In this document: in pieces, positions 1 through 8,197 of the stretch
Layout: every line of letters begins with the position of its first letter
Numbering within the stretch: position 1 is the stretch's first letter
Assembly: GCA_002342805.1 (NCBI GenBank)
Contig: DDQW01000074.1
Location: 116,506 to 180,505 of the forward strand
DNA: 64,000 nucleotides
Source: Clostridiales bacterium UBA2432
GTDB lineage: Bacteria > Bacillota > Clostridia > Lachnospirales > Vallitaleaceae
Direction of reading: 5' to 3'
The notes under the pieces: model-generated
The model's input: the letters and a program-made list of their open reading frames with translations, nothing else
Database searches by the model: none
Told to the model about the DNA's origin: nothing
Position numbers and translations under genes: made by a program

Positions 1-837
1 GCGCGTGCCGGACTCAAAGATCCGTCAAAGCCTATTGGATCCTTTATTTTCTTGGGGCCCACAGGTGTCGGAAAAACCGAACTTGCAAAAACACTTGCTG
101 AAGCCATGTTTGATGATGAAGACAATATGGTGCGTATTGATATGAGTGAATATATGGAACGTCATGCAGTTTCACGACTTATTGGTGCCCCGCCGGGATA
201 TGTTGGATATGAGCAAGGAGGGCAATTAACAGAAGCGGTTCGCAGAAAACCCTATAGTGTTATTTTGTTTGACGAAATTGAAAAAGCCCATCCGGAAGTG
301 TTTAATGTCTTGCTACAATTACTTGATGATGGACGATTAACGGATAATCAAGGACATGTTGTTGATTTCAAAAATACTCTTGTTATTATGACATCAAATA
401 TTGGAAGTAGCATATTACTTGATTATATGAATCAATCGATAAATGACAGTGAAATACCTTCAGAGATTAAAGACCAGATCATGAACCTTATGCATCAAAC
501 CTTTAAACCGGAATTATTAAACCGGATTGATGAGATTGTTCTTTTTACACCATTGACAATGGAAGCAATTAAGGGTATTGTAAATTTGATACTTGATCAA
601 TTAAGACACCGTCTTGCAGATCGACACATGACCCTTGACGTCACAGAGCATGCTTTGGAAAAAATGGCTCATGATAGCTATAATCCTGTGTTTGGAGCAA
701 GGCCGGTCAAACGATTTGTTCAGTCTGTCATTGAAACACAATTAGGAAAAGCTCTTATTGCAGACCGGTTTAAAGATGGAGATTGTATTGTTATTGACTA
801 TTCAGATGATAATTATCAATTTTCGGTAAAGGAGTAA
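1..837 (+). CDS. clpB: ATP-dependent chaperone ClpB, C-terminal part (5' end outside window)
   Basis: The reading frame is open from base 1, so this is the 3' portion (278 residues) of a larger gene. It holds the second AAA+ module of a disaggregase that extracts polypeptides from aggregates with DnaK. The Walker A motif GPTGVGKT lies near fragment residue 19 and Walker B ILFDE near 88. The pore-loop segment GYVGYE, sensor TSNIGS and arginine-finger region LLNRIDE follow, and the D2-small domain ends with FGARPVKR. The ClpB-type sequence before Walker A (ARAGLKDP) favours ClpB over ClpC or ClpA, although the N-terminal domain and coiled-coil M domain that would settle it are outside the window. 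The stop codon overlaps the ribosome binding site of the next gene, so the two are probably co-transcribed. Confidence 0.95.
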   Translation, partial: ARAGLKDPSKPIGSFIFLGPTGVGKTELAKTLAEAMFDDEDNMVRIDMSEYMERHAVSRLIGAPPGYVGYEQGGQLTEAVRRKPYSVILFDEIEKAHPEVFNVLLQLLDDGRLTDNQGHVVDFKNTLVIMTSNIGSSILLDYMNQSINDSEIPSEIKDQIMNLMHQTFKPELLNRIDEIVLFTPLTMEAIKGIVNLILDQLRHRLADRHMTLDVTEHALEKMAHDSYNPVFGARPVKRFVQSVIETQLGKALIADRFKDGDCIVIDYSDDNYQFSVKE

Positions 838-840
838 TGT

Positions 841-1188
841 ATGATTACAATTTATTGTTATCCCAAATGTAGTACATGTAAAAAAACCTTAAAATGGTTA
901 GATGAACATAAGATAGACTATGTTGAAAAAGACATCAACCGAGAAACTCCGGATCAAGAGATGCTAATAGATATTATCAAGCGAAGTAATATGCCCATAC
1001 GACGTTTTTTTAATACCTCGGGTATGATTTATCGTGAAAGAGGTTTAAAGGACGTCGTTGACTCTCTGTCAATCGAGGAAGCCGCTGATATATTATCCCA
1101 AGAAGGTATGTTAATAAAACGTCCTTTGATTGTTCAAGAGGATACTATTATTTTAGGTTATAATGAAAAAGAGTTAATAAAATTATAA
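841..1188 (+). CDS. ArsC/Spx-fold thioredoxin-like protein
   Basis: A 115-residue protein of the ArsC/Spx/YffB family. The N-terminal strand is followed by a CSTC (CxxC) motif at residues 10-13, and a conserved KRPLIV segment sits near residue 94, where ArsC/Spx proteins carry their anion-binding Arg. Family members are either glutaredoxin-linked arsenate reductases or RNA-polymerase-binding Spx regulators. The CxxC pair fits a redox-responsive Spx/MgsR-like protein as well as a reductase, and no ars genes are nearby, so the specific role is open. The start is the ATG six bases after AAGGAG, which itself overlaps the end of clpB. Pairing with clpB hints at a stress-response unit (inference). 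Confidence 0.85.
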   Translation: MITIYCYPKCSTCKKTLKWLDEHKIDYVEKDINRETPDQEMLIDIIKRSNMPIRRFFNTSGMIYRERGLKDVVDSLSIEEAADILSQEGMLIKRPLIVQEDTIILGYNEKELIKL

Positions 1189-1207
1189 TATTCTTTATCT
1201 AGAGATA

Positions 1208-1216
1208 TGTTATAAT
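1208..1216 (+). promoter_or_regulatory. Extended -10 promoter for the LiaF-like gene
   Basis: TGTTATAAT is an extended -10 element 30 bases before the ATG of the next gene. No good -35 box is visible 17 bases upstream, as is tolerated for extended -10 promoters. Confidence 0.45.
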
Positions 1217-1246
1217 ATACATACTAAATGAACAAGAGGTGATAAA

Positions 1247-1765
1247 ATGGGACGAAACAGTTTTGGAAAGTTAGTGTTTTTTGGCTCAGTAATCGGGGCG
1301 GCAACATGGGTCTACAAGAAATATGATGCAGTTCGTACAATGTATAACAAAGTTTATATGTTTAAAGGCGAACAATTAGTCTATGACCATTTCGATGGTA
1401 ATGCAATGGCAGCGATGTTTTCAGGCATTGAGATTAATCTAAAAGATGCAGTTTTTGAAGAAGATGAAGTTTACCTGGATATTTATGCCTTATGCAGTGG
1501 GATTAAGCTCATTGTACCCTCACATGTAGAAGTTATTTGTGACGGAACGGTAAAGGCTAGTGGTGTTCAAATTAATCAAGATGAATTTGTGGATAAGACA
1601 GTACAGTTATACTTGAATTATGATTTAACAGCATCAGGATTAATGGTTACGGATGCGCAACCGGCTCCGAAACAAGACGATATGTCGGAGGTCGAAGATT
1701 TCATCGATGAAGTTATCGATGAAACGTTAGAAGAAACATTAGAAGACATACAACCTAGCACATAA
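1247..1765 (+). CDS. Membrane-anchored protein with LiaF C-terminal-like domain
   Basis: A 172-residue protein. Residues 5-23 (FGKLVFFGSVIGAATWVYKK) form one hydrophobic segment. Residues about 60-115 alternate beta-strand patterns (FSGIEINL, DEVYLDIYALCSGIKLIVP, KASGVQI) that resemble the C-terminal beta-helix domain of LiaF, the envelope-stress sensor inhibitor that controls LiaRS-type systems. The tail after residue 145 is very acidic (repeated EE/DE) and low-complexity. No liaRS genes are adjacent. GAGGTG precedes the ATG at a normal distance. The LiaF relationship is read from pattern only, and the function is unknown. Confidence 0.7.
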   Translation: MGRNSFGKLVFFGSVIGAATWVYKKYDAVRTMYNKVYMFKGEQLVYDHFDGNAMAAMFSGIEINLKDAVFEEDEVYLDIYALCSGIKLIVPSHVEVICDGTVKASGVQINQDEFVDKTVQLYLNYDLTASGLMVTDAQPAPKQDDMSEVEDFIDEVIDETLEETLEDIQPST

Positions 1766-1786
1766 AATAGACAAGTAGGTATAATC

Positions 1787-2590
1787 ATGAAGTTTTTAGA
1801 TCGTTTACAGCGTAAGTTCGGAAAGTTTGCAATTCCGAACTTAATGTTATATATTGTTTTTGCAAATGCTGCGGTATTTATATTAGAGTTATTAGATCCA
1901 ACACCCTTGAGTTATCTATTAATGCTGATTCCAGACCGCGTATTTGCAGGTGAAGTATGGCGTGTAATCACCTTTATAATGATTCCGCCAACAGATAGTG
2001 TAATCTTTATTATTTTTGTTTTGTATTTTTATTATTTAATTGGAAATACCTTAGAGCAGACATGGGGAAGCTTTAAATTTAATGTGTACTATTTTACAGG
2101 TGTTGTCATGCTTATTGCCACAAGTTTACTCTTTGGTATTACAGCAAGCTCAACCTATTTGAATATGACCTTATTTTTTGCTTTTGCCCGACTGCATCCG
2201 GAATTTCAAGTACGTATATACTTTATTTTACCGGTTAAGATCAAATATTTGGCTTATTTTAGTGCCGGATTATTAGTCTTTCAATTTATTATCGGTGGAG
2301 TATCAACCAAGATCAGTGTTCTAGCAGGTGTTACAAACTTCTTTTTATTTTTTGGGAAAGAGATTGTGATGAATCGAAAGACACGTATCAAGAGTCAAGT
2401 AAGAAAACAACAGTATGATAAAGGTGTGAGACGACAAAATGAGCATGCGCATCAATGCACCGTTTGCGGAATCACAGAAATCCAAGACCCCACAATGGAG
2501 TTTAGGTATTGTTCAAAATGTGATGGATATCATGAATATTGTATGGAACATTTGAATGATCATGACCATATAAAAGAGACCACGCACTAA
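1787..2590 (+). CDS. Rhomboid-fold membrane protein, apparently catalytically dead, with C-terminal zinc ribbon
   Basis: A 267-residue protein with about six hydrophobic segments (residues 15-200). It shows rhomboid landmarks: a short amphipathic start, WRVITFIMIP, and GNTLEQTWGSFKFNVYYF. In active rhomboid proteases the fourth helix carries GxSG. Here the corresponding stretch reads YLNMTLFFAFARLHPE, with no GxSG serine. The catalytic His is also not evident in the last helix. The cytoplasmic tail is basic and ends in a Cys/His-rich module (CTVCG, then YCSKC, HEYC and clustered His) that looks like a zinc ribbon. It is probably a pseudoprotease or membrane adaptor, by inference. Its stop codon overlaps that of the convergent regulator gene. 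Confidence 0.75.
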   Translation: MKFLDRLQRKFGKFAIPNLMLYIVFANAAVFILELLDPTPLSYLLMLIPDRVFAGEVWRVITFIMIPPTDSVIFIIFVLYFYYLIGNTLEQTWGSFKFNVYYFTGVVMLIATSLLFGITASSTYLNMTLFFAFARLHPEFQVRIYFILPVKIKYLAYFSAGLLVFQFIIGGVSTKISVLAGVTNFFLFFGKEIVMNRKTRIKSQVRKQQYDKGVRRQNEHAHQCTVCGITEIQDPTMEFRYCSKCDGYHEYCMEHLNDHDHIKETTH

Positions 2591-3036
2591 TCAATAAGTG
2601 GTAATGATAAAGTATAAAAGATGTCGTTTGTGTCTACAAGGGACATCTTTTGTTGTATGCTGTGAATAATAATTGAATCTCTTAAATCTTTAGGGTGTAA
2701 AGGGTGATGACCGGCGTAGGTTAATAAGCGCTGAGACTCTTCTAGATTCGTATGAAGAGAAAGAATGATGGATAAAATCTTTTCACGTGAAGGATGTTTT
2801 TGTCCAGAAAAAATCTCATAGGCATACTGCCGTGATATTCCCGAGAGATAGATTAATTTACTTTTAGTCAGATTATACTTGCTTAAAAGGAAAATTAAAT
2901 AATCAGAGAGTGATGGCCGGTAGAGTTGTTCGGAGTTTTTTTCAATGAAAGTATAAATATTTCTGGTTTCTTTTATTTCTTCAAATAATACTTCAGTATC
3001 TTTATCTGTAAGAATTGGTTTTTTTGGATTAGACAT
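2587..3036 (-). CDS. XRE-type helix-turn-helix regulator
   Basis: A 149-residue protein. The start chosen is the ATG at 3036, preceded by AAGGGGA at good spacing. A longer in-frame reading up to 3243 would run into the mscS coding region and lacks a binding site. Residues about 55-115 form a helix-turn-helix: a helix with LSKYNLTKSKLIYLSG, the turn ISRQYAYEIFSGQKHPSREK, then a helix. The following segment (EESQRLLTYAGHHPLHPKDLRD) is typical of small Clostridial XRE regulators often found beside Ser/Thr kinase genes. No kinase is adjacent here; prkC is 48 kb away. It is transcribed alone, convergent with the rhomboid-like gene, and the two share CTAA at their stops. Confidence 0.75.
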   Translation of the reverse strand: MSNPKKPILTDKDTEVLFEEIKETRNIYTFIEKNSEQLYRPSLSDYLIFLLSKYNLTKSKLIYLSGISRQYAYEIFSGQKHPSREKILSIILSLHTNLEESQRLLTYAGHHPLHPKDLRDSIIIHSIQQKMSLVDTNDIFYTLSLPLID

Positions 3037-3070
3037 AATATATTCCCCTTTTTGAATATTTATTAAAAAT

Positions 3071-3098
3071 AGTATATCATAATAAGAGACAAAGACAA
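3071..3098 (-). promoter_or_regulatory. Promoter for the XRE-type regulator
   Basis: On the minus strand TTGTCT (3098-3093) and TATACT (3076-3071) are separated by 16 bases, about 35 bases before the regulator ATG. This is a plausible sigma-A promoter. Confidence 0.4.
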
Positions 3099-3115
3099 AG
3101 AAAGGATAGAGAAAA

Positions 3116-4351
3116 TTGTTAAAAAATCGATTATCAAATTTATTAACACCTATTGTTGATTCTGAAAGTGGACTTGGAGTTGTTATTATCTTTGTAATAA
3201 TGACAGCCCTAGCATTATTACTAGCAATACTTGTCGACCGCATTGCAATTGCTGTCGTAAATCGAATCGTGAAAAAAATCGTATTTAAAACGCCAACAAA
3301 AAAAGATGAAATGCTCTATGAGCGGAAAGTATTTCACTGGATTGCTCATTATATTCCAATCATCATCTTATATTTGTTTAGTTTCTCCTATGAGGATTTA
3401 GGAAAAATCATACGTCACATTCTTGTGTTTATTGGTATTAGTATAACCGTTATTGCACTATATAAACTACTTGATGCAATTAATGACATATATAATCTAA
3501 AACCTTATGCAAAGGATATGCCAATAAAAGGCCTTCTCCAAGTTATCAAAATTATCGTATTGGTATTTGCCTTAGTTATCGGATTGGTAAACTTTAGCAA
3601 TAGTGGTTCGGCTTTAGCATTACTATCAAGTATTGGTGGTATGTCAGCTGTACTTATTTTAGTCTTTAGAGATAGTATATTAGGTTTGGTTGCCGGAATA
3701 CAATTATCAACCAATAATTTGTTAAGCATCGGAGATTGGATTGAAATGCCCCAGTTTAGAGCTAATGGGGAAGTCATTGATGTCTCTCTCACAAAAGTTT
3801 CCGTAGCTAACTGGGATAAAACCATTACCCATATACCGGCATACAAGTTTATAGAAGAATCCTTTATTAACTGGGAAGGGATGAGTAAATCAGGGGCGCG
3901 GCGAATTTCACGTCAAATTGTTCTTGATGGAGGATGTGTTGGTTTCTTGGAAGCCGACCAAATAGAAAACTTAAAAAAAGTCAGATTATTAAGGACCTAT
4001 TTAGAAGAAAAAGAGAAAGAAGTTTTAGAACATAACACAAATGTTCAAGATACTCATCCTTTAAATCAAAGAGGCTTAACTAATATCGGAACACTTCGTA
4101 TATATATTCGCGAGTATTTAAAGATGCATCCTTCAATTAGTAAGGATTTTATTGTTATGGTAAGACAATTAGAGTCAACCGGACAAGGGATTCCTTTGCA
4201 AATCTATTGTTTCTGTAATGATATACGTTGGAATAGTTATGAAGAAATACAAGCGAACATTTTTGAACATATTTTTTCAGTGCTTCCATATTTTGGCTTA
4301 TCTTTATTTCAAGTGCCTAGCGGACAAGATTTTGCTAAGATTCATAAATAA
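3116..4351 (+). CDS. MscS-family mechanosensitive channel, YbdG type
   Basis: A 411-residue membrane protein. Hydrophobic segments occur near residues 20-45, 75-95, 100-120, 140-165 and 170-200. The last one resembles the MscS pore helix, and it is followed by the beta domain containing GDWIEMP, NGEVIDVSLTKVSV and HIPAYKF. The total length and the long C-terminal insertion (about residues 285-345) match the E. coli YbdG/MscM-like subfamily (about 415 residues) rather than the shorter MscS. The start is a TTG at 3116, eight bases after AAAGGAT; no ATG is available at this position. It would open under hypo-osmotic membrane tension. Confidence 0.85.
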   Translation: MLKNRLSNLLTPIVDSESGLGVVIIFVIMTALALLLAILVDRIAIAVVNRIVKKIVFKTPTKKDEMLYERKVFHWIAHYIPIIILYLFSFSYEDLGKIIRHILVFIGISITVIALYKLLDAINDIYNLKPYAKDMPIKGLLQVIKIIVLVFALVIGLVNFSNSGSALALLSSIGGMSAVLILVFRDSILGLVAGIQLSTNNLLSIGDWIEMPQFRANGEVIDVSLTKVSVANWDKTITHIPAYKFIEESFINWEGMSKSGARRISRQIVLDGGCVGFLEADQIENLKKVRLLRTYLEEKEKEVLEHNTNVQDTHPLNQRGLTNIGTLRIYIREYLKMHPSISKDFIVMVRQLESTGQGIPLQIYCFCNDIRWNSYEEIQANIFEHIFSVLPYFGLSLFQVPSGQDFAKIHK

Positions 4352-4355
4352 ACGC

Positions 4356-4384
4356 TTGTAACGTGGTGAAGTATATGATAAAAT
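4356..4384 (+). promoter_or_regulatory. Candidate promoter for serC-serA
   Basis: TTGTAA (4356-4361) and TAAAAT (4379-4384) are separated by 17 bases. The roughly 110-base leader before serC contains no T-box specifier or antiterminator pattern that I can see. Confidence 0.4.
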
Positions 4385-4493
4385 GTTAACAGTGTACGCG
4401 CGAGATATACGAATGTTTTCCACAGAGAAACTTTTTCTATTAATGGCGTAAACAAATAAATTCTGATAAATCTGACAAATAGGAGTGATAATA

Positions 4494-5576
4494 ATGGAAC
4501 GTGTGTATAATTTTTCAGCTGGACCATCAACGTTGCCTGAGGAAGTATTAAAAACCGCAGCGAGCGAATTAGTGAATTATCAAGATGCAGGAATGAGTGT
4601 CATGGAGATGAGTCACCGATCAGCAGCGTATAGTAAGATTATTGAAGAAGCGAAACAAGACTTTATTGATTTATTATCAATACCTGATAACTATGAAGTC
4701 TTATTTTTACAAGGTGGAGCATCACTTCAATTTGCAATGATTCCTTTAAATATTGGAACAAAAAACAAAAAAGCTCAATTTATTAATACAGGTGCCTGGT
4801 CAAAAAAAGCGATTTCAGAAGCCAAAAAATTTATCGACGTTGAAGTGCTAGCTTCATCAGAAGATGATACATTTTCATATATACCGGACTTGAGTAAAAT
4901 CGATATCGATCCAAATTCAGATTATTTTTATATCACATCGAATAATACAATTTACGGTACGGAATTCACAAGTTTACCGGACACAAAAGGTGTACCCGTA
5001 GTCGCAGATATGTCATCAAATATTTTATCAAAACCGATTAATGTTTCAGATTATGGAATAATATTTGCCGGTGCGCAAAAGAATATGGGACCAGCGGGAA
5101 TGACCGTTGTCATTATACGTAAGGACCTTATTGGAGAGGTTCCGGAAACTGTACCGACAATGTTAAAATACTCAACACATGCGGAAAATGATTCCATGTT
5201 TAATACACCACCGACCTATAGTATTTATGTTGCCGGCTTAGTATTTAAATGGTTAAAAGAAAATGGCGGATTAGAAGCAATCGAAAAAATAAATACAGAA
5301 AAAGCAGACTTGTTGTATGACTATCTTGATTCCACAGACTTTTATGTGGCGCCGGTAGATAAAGCGAGTCGTTCAAAAATGAATGTAACATTTATCTGTA
5401 AAGATGATGCATTAAATGCAGACTTTATTAAAGAAGCGGCAGCCCAAGGCATGGTTAATCTTAAAGGACATCGAAGTGTCGGTGGTATGCGTGCAAGCAT
5501 ATACAATGCGATGCCGGTAGAAGGTGTACAAAAGCTAGTCGATTTTATGAAAGCATTTGAAGCAAAACATTCATAA
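4494..5576 (+). CDS. serC: Phosphoserine aminotransferase
   Basis: A 360-residue PLP enzyme that converts 3-phosphohydroxypyruvate and glutamate to phosphoserine and 2-oxoglutarate. The N-terminus RVYNFSAGPSTLPEEVL and the segment GAQKNMGPAG, with the Schiff-base lysine at about residue 196, are diagnostic. The length equals the family norm. The ATG at 4494 is chosen because AGGAG lies eight bases upstream; an in-frame GTG at 4485 overlaps that site. serA follows after 37 bases, so the two pathway genes form an operon. Confidence 0.97.
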   Translation: MERVYNFSAGPSTLPEEVLKTAASELVNYQDAGMSVMEMSHRSAAYSKIIEEAKQDFIDLLSIPDNYEVLFLQGGASLQFAMIPLNIGTKNKKAQFINTGAWSKKAISEAKKFIDVEVLASSEDDTFSYIPDLSKIDIDPNSDYFYITSNNTIYGTEFTSLPDTKGVPVVADMSSNILSKPINVSDYGIIFAGAQKNMGPAGMTVVIIRKDLIGEVPETVPTMLKYSTHAENDSMFNTPPTYSIYVAGLVFKWLKENGGLEAIEKINTEKADLLYDYLDSTDFYVAPVDKASRSKMNVTFICKDDALNADFIKEAAAQGMVNLKGHRSVGGMRASIYNAMPVEGVQKLVDFMKAFEAKHS

Positions 5577-5613
5577 TAAATACAAAAATAGATTGAACAC
5601 ATTGGAGGATAAA

Positions 5614-6783
5614 ATGTTTACAGTTAAAACCTTAAATAAAATTGATGAACAAGGGTTAAATTTATTATCAGATCAATATAAGGTCATTGATGAAAACGCA
5701 GATGGAGATTATGACGGTATTGTTTTACGAAGCTTTAAACTTCATGAGTATCCTATGTCAAAACAAGTCGCTGCCATAGCAAGAGCCGGAGCAGGTGTAA
5801 ACAATGTACCTATTGAAGCATGTTCTGAACAAGGTATTGTTGTCTTTAATACACCGGGAGCTAATGCTAATGCAGTGAAGGAGTTAGCGTTAGCAGGTTT
5901 GTTAATGTCGTCAAGAGATGTTCCGGGGGCTATTGATTGGGCCAAAACTTTAAAAGGTCAAACGGATGTAGCGAAAAAAGTCGAAGCAGGAAAAAGTAAT
6001 TTCGCTGGACCGGAGATTATGGGTAAGACCTTAGGAATTATTGGACTTGGTGCAATTGGTGCTTTGGTTGCAAATGCTGCAATTTCATTAGGAATGGATG
6101 TCTACGGTTATGATCCCTTCATCTCAGTGGACGCAGCATGGGGCTTAAAGCGTGTTGTCAATAAAGCAAGCAGCCTTGATGAACTATTAGAAAAATCAGA
6201 TTATATTAGTGTTCATGTACCTCTAATGGAAGAAACAAAAGGGATGGTCAACACCGATTTAATGTCTAAAATGAAAGACGGTGTACGTATCCTTAACTTT
6301 TCAAGAGGTGAATTAGTTGATGATGATGCCATTGAAACAGCCCTAAAATCCGGAAAAGTAAGTCGATATGTTACTGATTTTCCTAATGAACGAACCATTG
6401 ATATGGAAGGTGTTATTGCCATACCTCATTTAGGTGCATCAACACCGGAGTCTGAGACAAACTGTGCTAAGATGGCAGTTGCACAACTACAAGACTATTT
6501 AGATAATGGAAATATCTGTAATTCAGTTAACTATCCAAGCGTTGATTTAGGCATTTGTGGTTCGGCTGCAAGAGTAAGTGTATTACACAAAAATGTACCT
6601 AATATGGTCGGTCAAATTACATCGGTCTTAGCAAAGGCTAATTTGAACATAACAGATATGCTTAATAAAAGTAAAAATGGAAATGCATATACCATGTTAG
6701 ATTTAGAGGCGGCGGTAACAGAGGACGTCTTGTCTGAACTTAAAGCAATTGATGGTGTATTAAAAGTACGTGTCATCAAATAG
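5614..6783 (+). CDS. serA: D-3-phosphoglycerate dehydrogenase
   Basis: A 389-residue NAD-dependent dehydrogenase for the first committed step of serine synthesis. The Rossmann motif GLGAIG lies near residues 144-149. The D-hydroxyacid signature (NFSRGELVDDDAIETAL) carries the catalytic Arg, and the acid/base His is in PHLGAST near residue 272. A C-terminal ACT domain (from VPNMVGQITSVLAKANLNI) suggests feedback control, as in short PGDH enzymes that lack the intervening domain. The ATG at 5614 follows GGAGG. An upstream in-frame extension would overlap serC and is not supported. The order serC-serA-DUF1015 forms one unit ending at the terminator near 8080. Confidence 0.96.
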   Translation: MFTVKTLNKIDEQGLNLLSDQYKVIDENADGDYDGIVLRSFKLHEYPMSKQVAAIARAGAGVNNVPIEACSEQGIVVFNTPGANANAVKELALAGLLMSSRDVPGAIDWAKTLKGQTDVAKKVEAGKSNFAGPEIMGKTLGIIGLGAIGALVANAAISLGMDVYGYDPFISVDAAWGLKRVVNKASSLDELLEKSDYISVHVPLMEETKGMVNTDLMSKMKDGVRILNFSRGELVDDDAIETALKSGKVSRYVTDFPNERTIDMEGVIAIPHLGASTPESETNCAKMAVAQLQDYLDNGNICNSVNYPSVDLGICGSAARVSVLHKNVPNMVGQITSVLAKANLNITDMLNKSKNGNAYTMLDLEAAVTEDVLSELKAIDGVLKVRVIK

Positions 6784-6792
6784 GAGGACAAA

Positions 6793-8016
6793 ATGGCTAC
6801 AATTAAACCGTTTAAGGCATTGCGACCGGCAAAAGATTTAGTCCGACAGATTGCTGCATTACCTTATGATGTCTATAATCGTCAAGAAGCCAAGGACCTG
6901 GTATCAAAAAATCCACTGTCTTTTCTTCAAATCGACCGTGGTGAGACATTAATTGATGATCAGATTGGTCTATACGACGACCAAGTATATGCAATGGCAA
7001 AGACCCGTTTTAATCAAATGATTGATGAAAAGCAATTCATTCAAGATGAAACGGAATCTTTGTATATCTATGAATTGGAACGATTAGGAAAAATTCAACG
7101 TGGTATTGTTGGATGTGTATTGGCCAAAGAGTATATATCCGGTACTATTAAAAAACATGAAAATACACGTGAAGTTAAGGAACATGATCGTATACGACAT
7201 ATTGATGCCCTAAAAGCACACACGGGACCGATTTTTTTGACCTACAAGAACACACAAGACATGCAGGAAGCTTTTGAAGATGTGCTTGCTAGGGCTAAGG
7301 TGATTTTTGAATTTATCGGTGATGATGAAGTTCGACACAAAGGCTATGTCATTGAACATATGACGGATATAGAAAAGATACAAGATAAAGTTCAAAAAAT
7401 GAACAGCTTATATATTGCAGATGGCCATCATCGTGCAGCTTCTGCAGCTAAGATTGCAGAAAAATATCATTTTGAAGGTGAATCTGCTCAATTTTTGGCG
7501 GTAGCTTTTCCGGATTCTGAATTAGAGATTTTAGATTATAATCGTGTTGTTAAGGATTTAAACAACTTATCTACAGAAGAATTCTTTGAGCGATTAGAAA
7601 CAAACTTTACCATTCTTTCAAAATCGAAGGAGCCTTTTGCGCCTAGAGATAAAGGGACCTTTGGGATGTATTTTGACCATACATGGTATGGTTTGGTCTT
7701 TAATGGTGTTGAACGTCTTGGTGATGATCCGGTTAGAAGTTTAGATGTTGCCATATTGCAAGAGTTTCTATTGGAACCCATTCTAGGGATAGAGGATCCA
7801 AGAACGAGTGAACACATTGATTTTGTAGGCGGCATTCGTGGTCTTGCTGAACTTGAAAAACGCGTTCATGAGGATATGGTCATTGCCTTTGCGATGAAGC
7901 CAACATCGATTCAGGAACTCATTGATGTATCCGATGCAAATCGGTTGATGCCACCAAAATCCACATGGTTTGAACCTAAGTTACGTAGTGGCTTGTTTAT
8001 ACATCAAATAGTTTAA
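6793..8016 (+). CDS. DUF1015 family protein
   Basis: A 407-residue soluble protein of the DUF1015 family. It shows the family motifs PYDVYNRQEA near residue 24, GIVGCVLA with KKHENTREVKEHDRIRHIDALKAHTGP in the middle, and YIADGHHRAASA near residue 210. The biochemical function of this family is not established. Its gene is commonly adjacent to serA in anaerobic Firmicutes, and here it begins nine bases after the serA stop with AGGAGG overlapping that stop. The tight coupling suggests a role linked to serine or 3-phosphoglycerate metabolism (inference). Confidence 0.9.
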   Translation: MATIKPFKALRPAKDLVRQIAALPYDVYNRQEAKDLVSKNPLSFLQIDRGETLIDDQIGLYDDQVYAMAKTRFNQMIDEKQFIQDETESLYIYELERLGKIQRGIVGCVLAKEYISGTIKKHENTREVKEHDRIRHIDALKAHTGPIFLTYKNTQDMQEAFEDVLARAKVIFEFIGDDEVRHKGYVIEHMTDIEKIQDKVQKMNSLYIADGHHRAASAAKIAEKYHFEGESAQFLAVAFPDSELEILDYNRVVKDLNNLSTEEFFERLETNFTILSKSKEPFAPRDKGTFGMYFDHTWYGLVFNGVERLGDDPVRSLDVAILQEFLLEPILGIEDPRTSEHIDFVGGIRGLAELEKRVHEDMVIAFAMKPTSIQELIDVSDANRLMPPKSTWFEPKLRSGLFIHQIV

Positions 8017-8062
8017 GGGTTCCAAGGAATTAATTATTTAGCCAAAATACATGATAAATCAT

Positions 8063-8096
8063 AATCTCAGGTTTTATGACCTGAGATTTTCCTTTG
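8063..8096 (+). terminator. Rho-independent terminator of serC-serA-DUF1015
   Basis: The stem AATCTCAGG / CCTGAGATT (9 bp, 8-base loop) is followed by TTTTCCTTT, 46 bases after the DUF1015 stop codon. Confidence 0.8.
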
Positions 8097-8147
8097 GTTA
8101 AGATAATGAAAAAATAATAGGATTTTAATAGATAGACCTTAAGAGTA

Positions 8148-8156
8148 TGTTATAAT
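8148..8156 (+). promoter_or_regulatory. Extended -10 promoter for hflK-hflC
   Basis: TGTTATAAT matches the extended -10 consensus and is identical to the element before the LiaF-like gene. It lies about 40 bases before the hflK start. No clear -35 box is seen. Confidence 0.5.
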
Positions 8157-8197
8157 AAACAGAGCATAAAAAGCATATAAATAAAGGAGGAAAAAGA

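Noticed and set aside
3037..3243. N-terminal extension of the XRE regulator
   Set aside because: It would overlap the mscS start, includes the regulator's own promoter, and lacks a ribosome binding site; the ATG at 3036 has a good one.
4385..4480. Serine-responsive leader before serC
   Set aside because: No convincing hairpin pair or T-box element could be found in this stretch.
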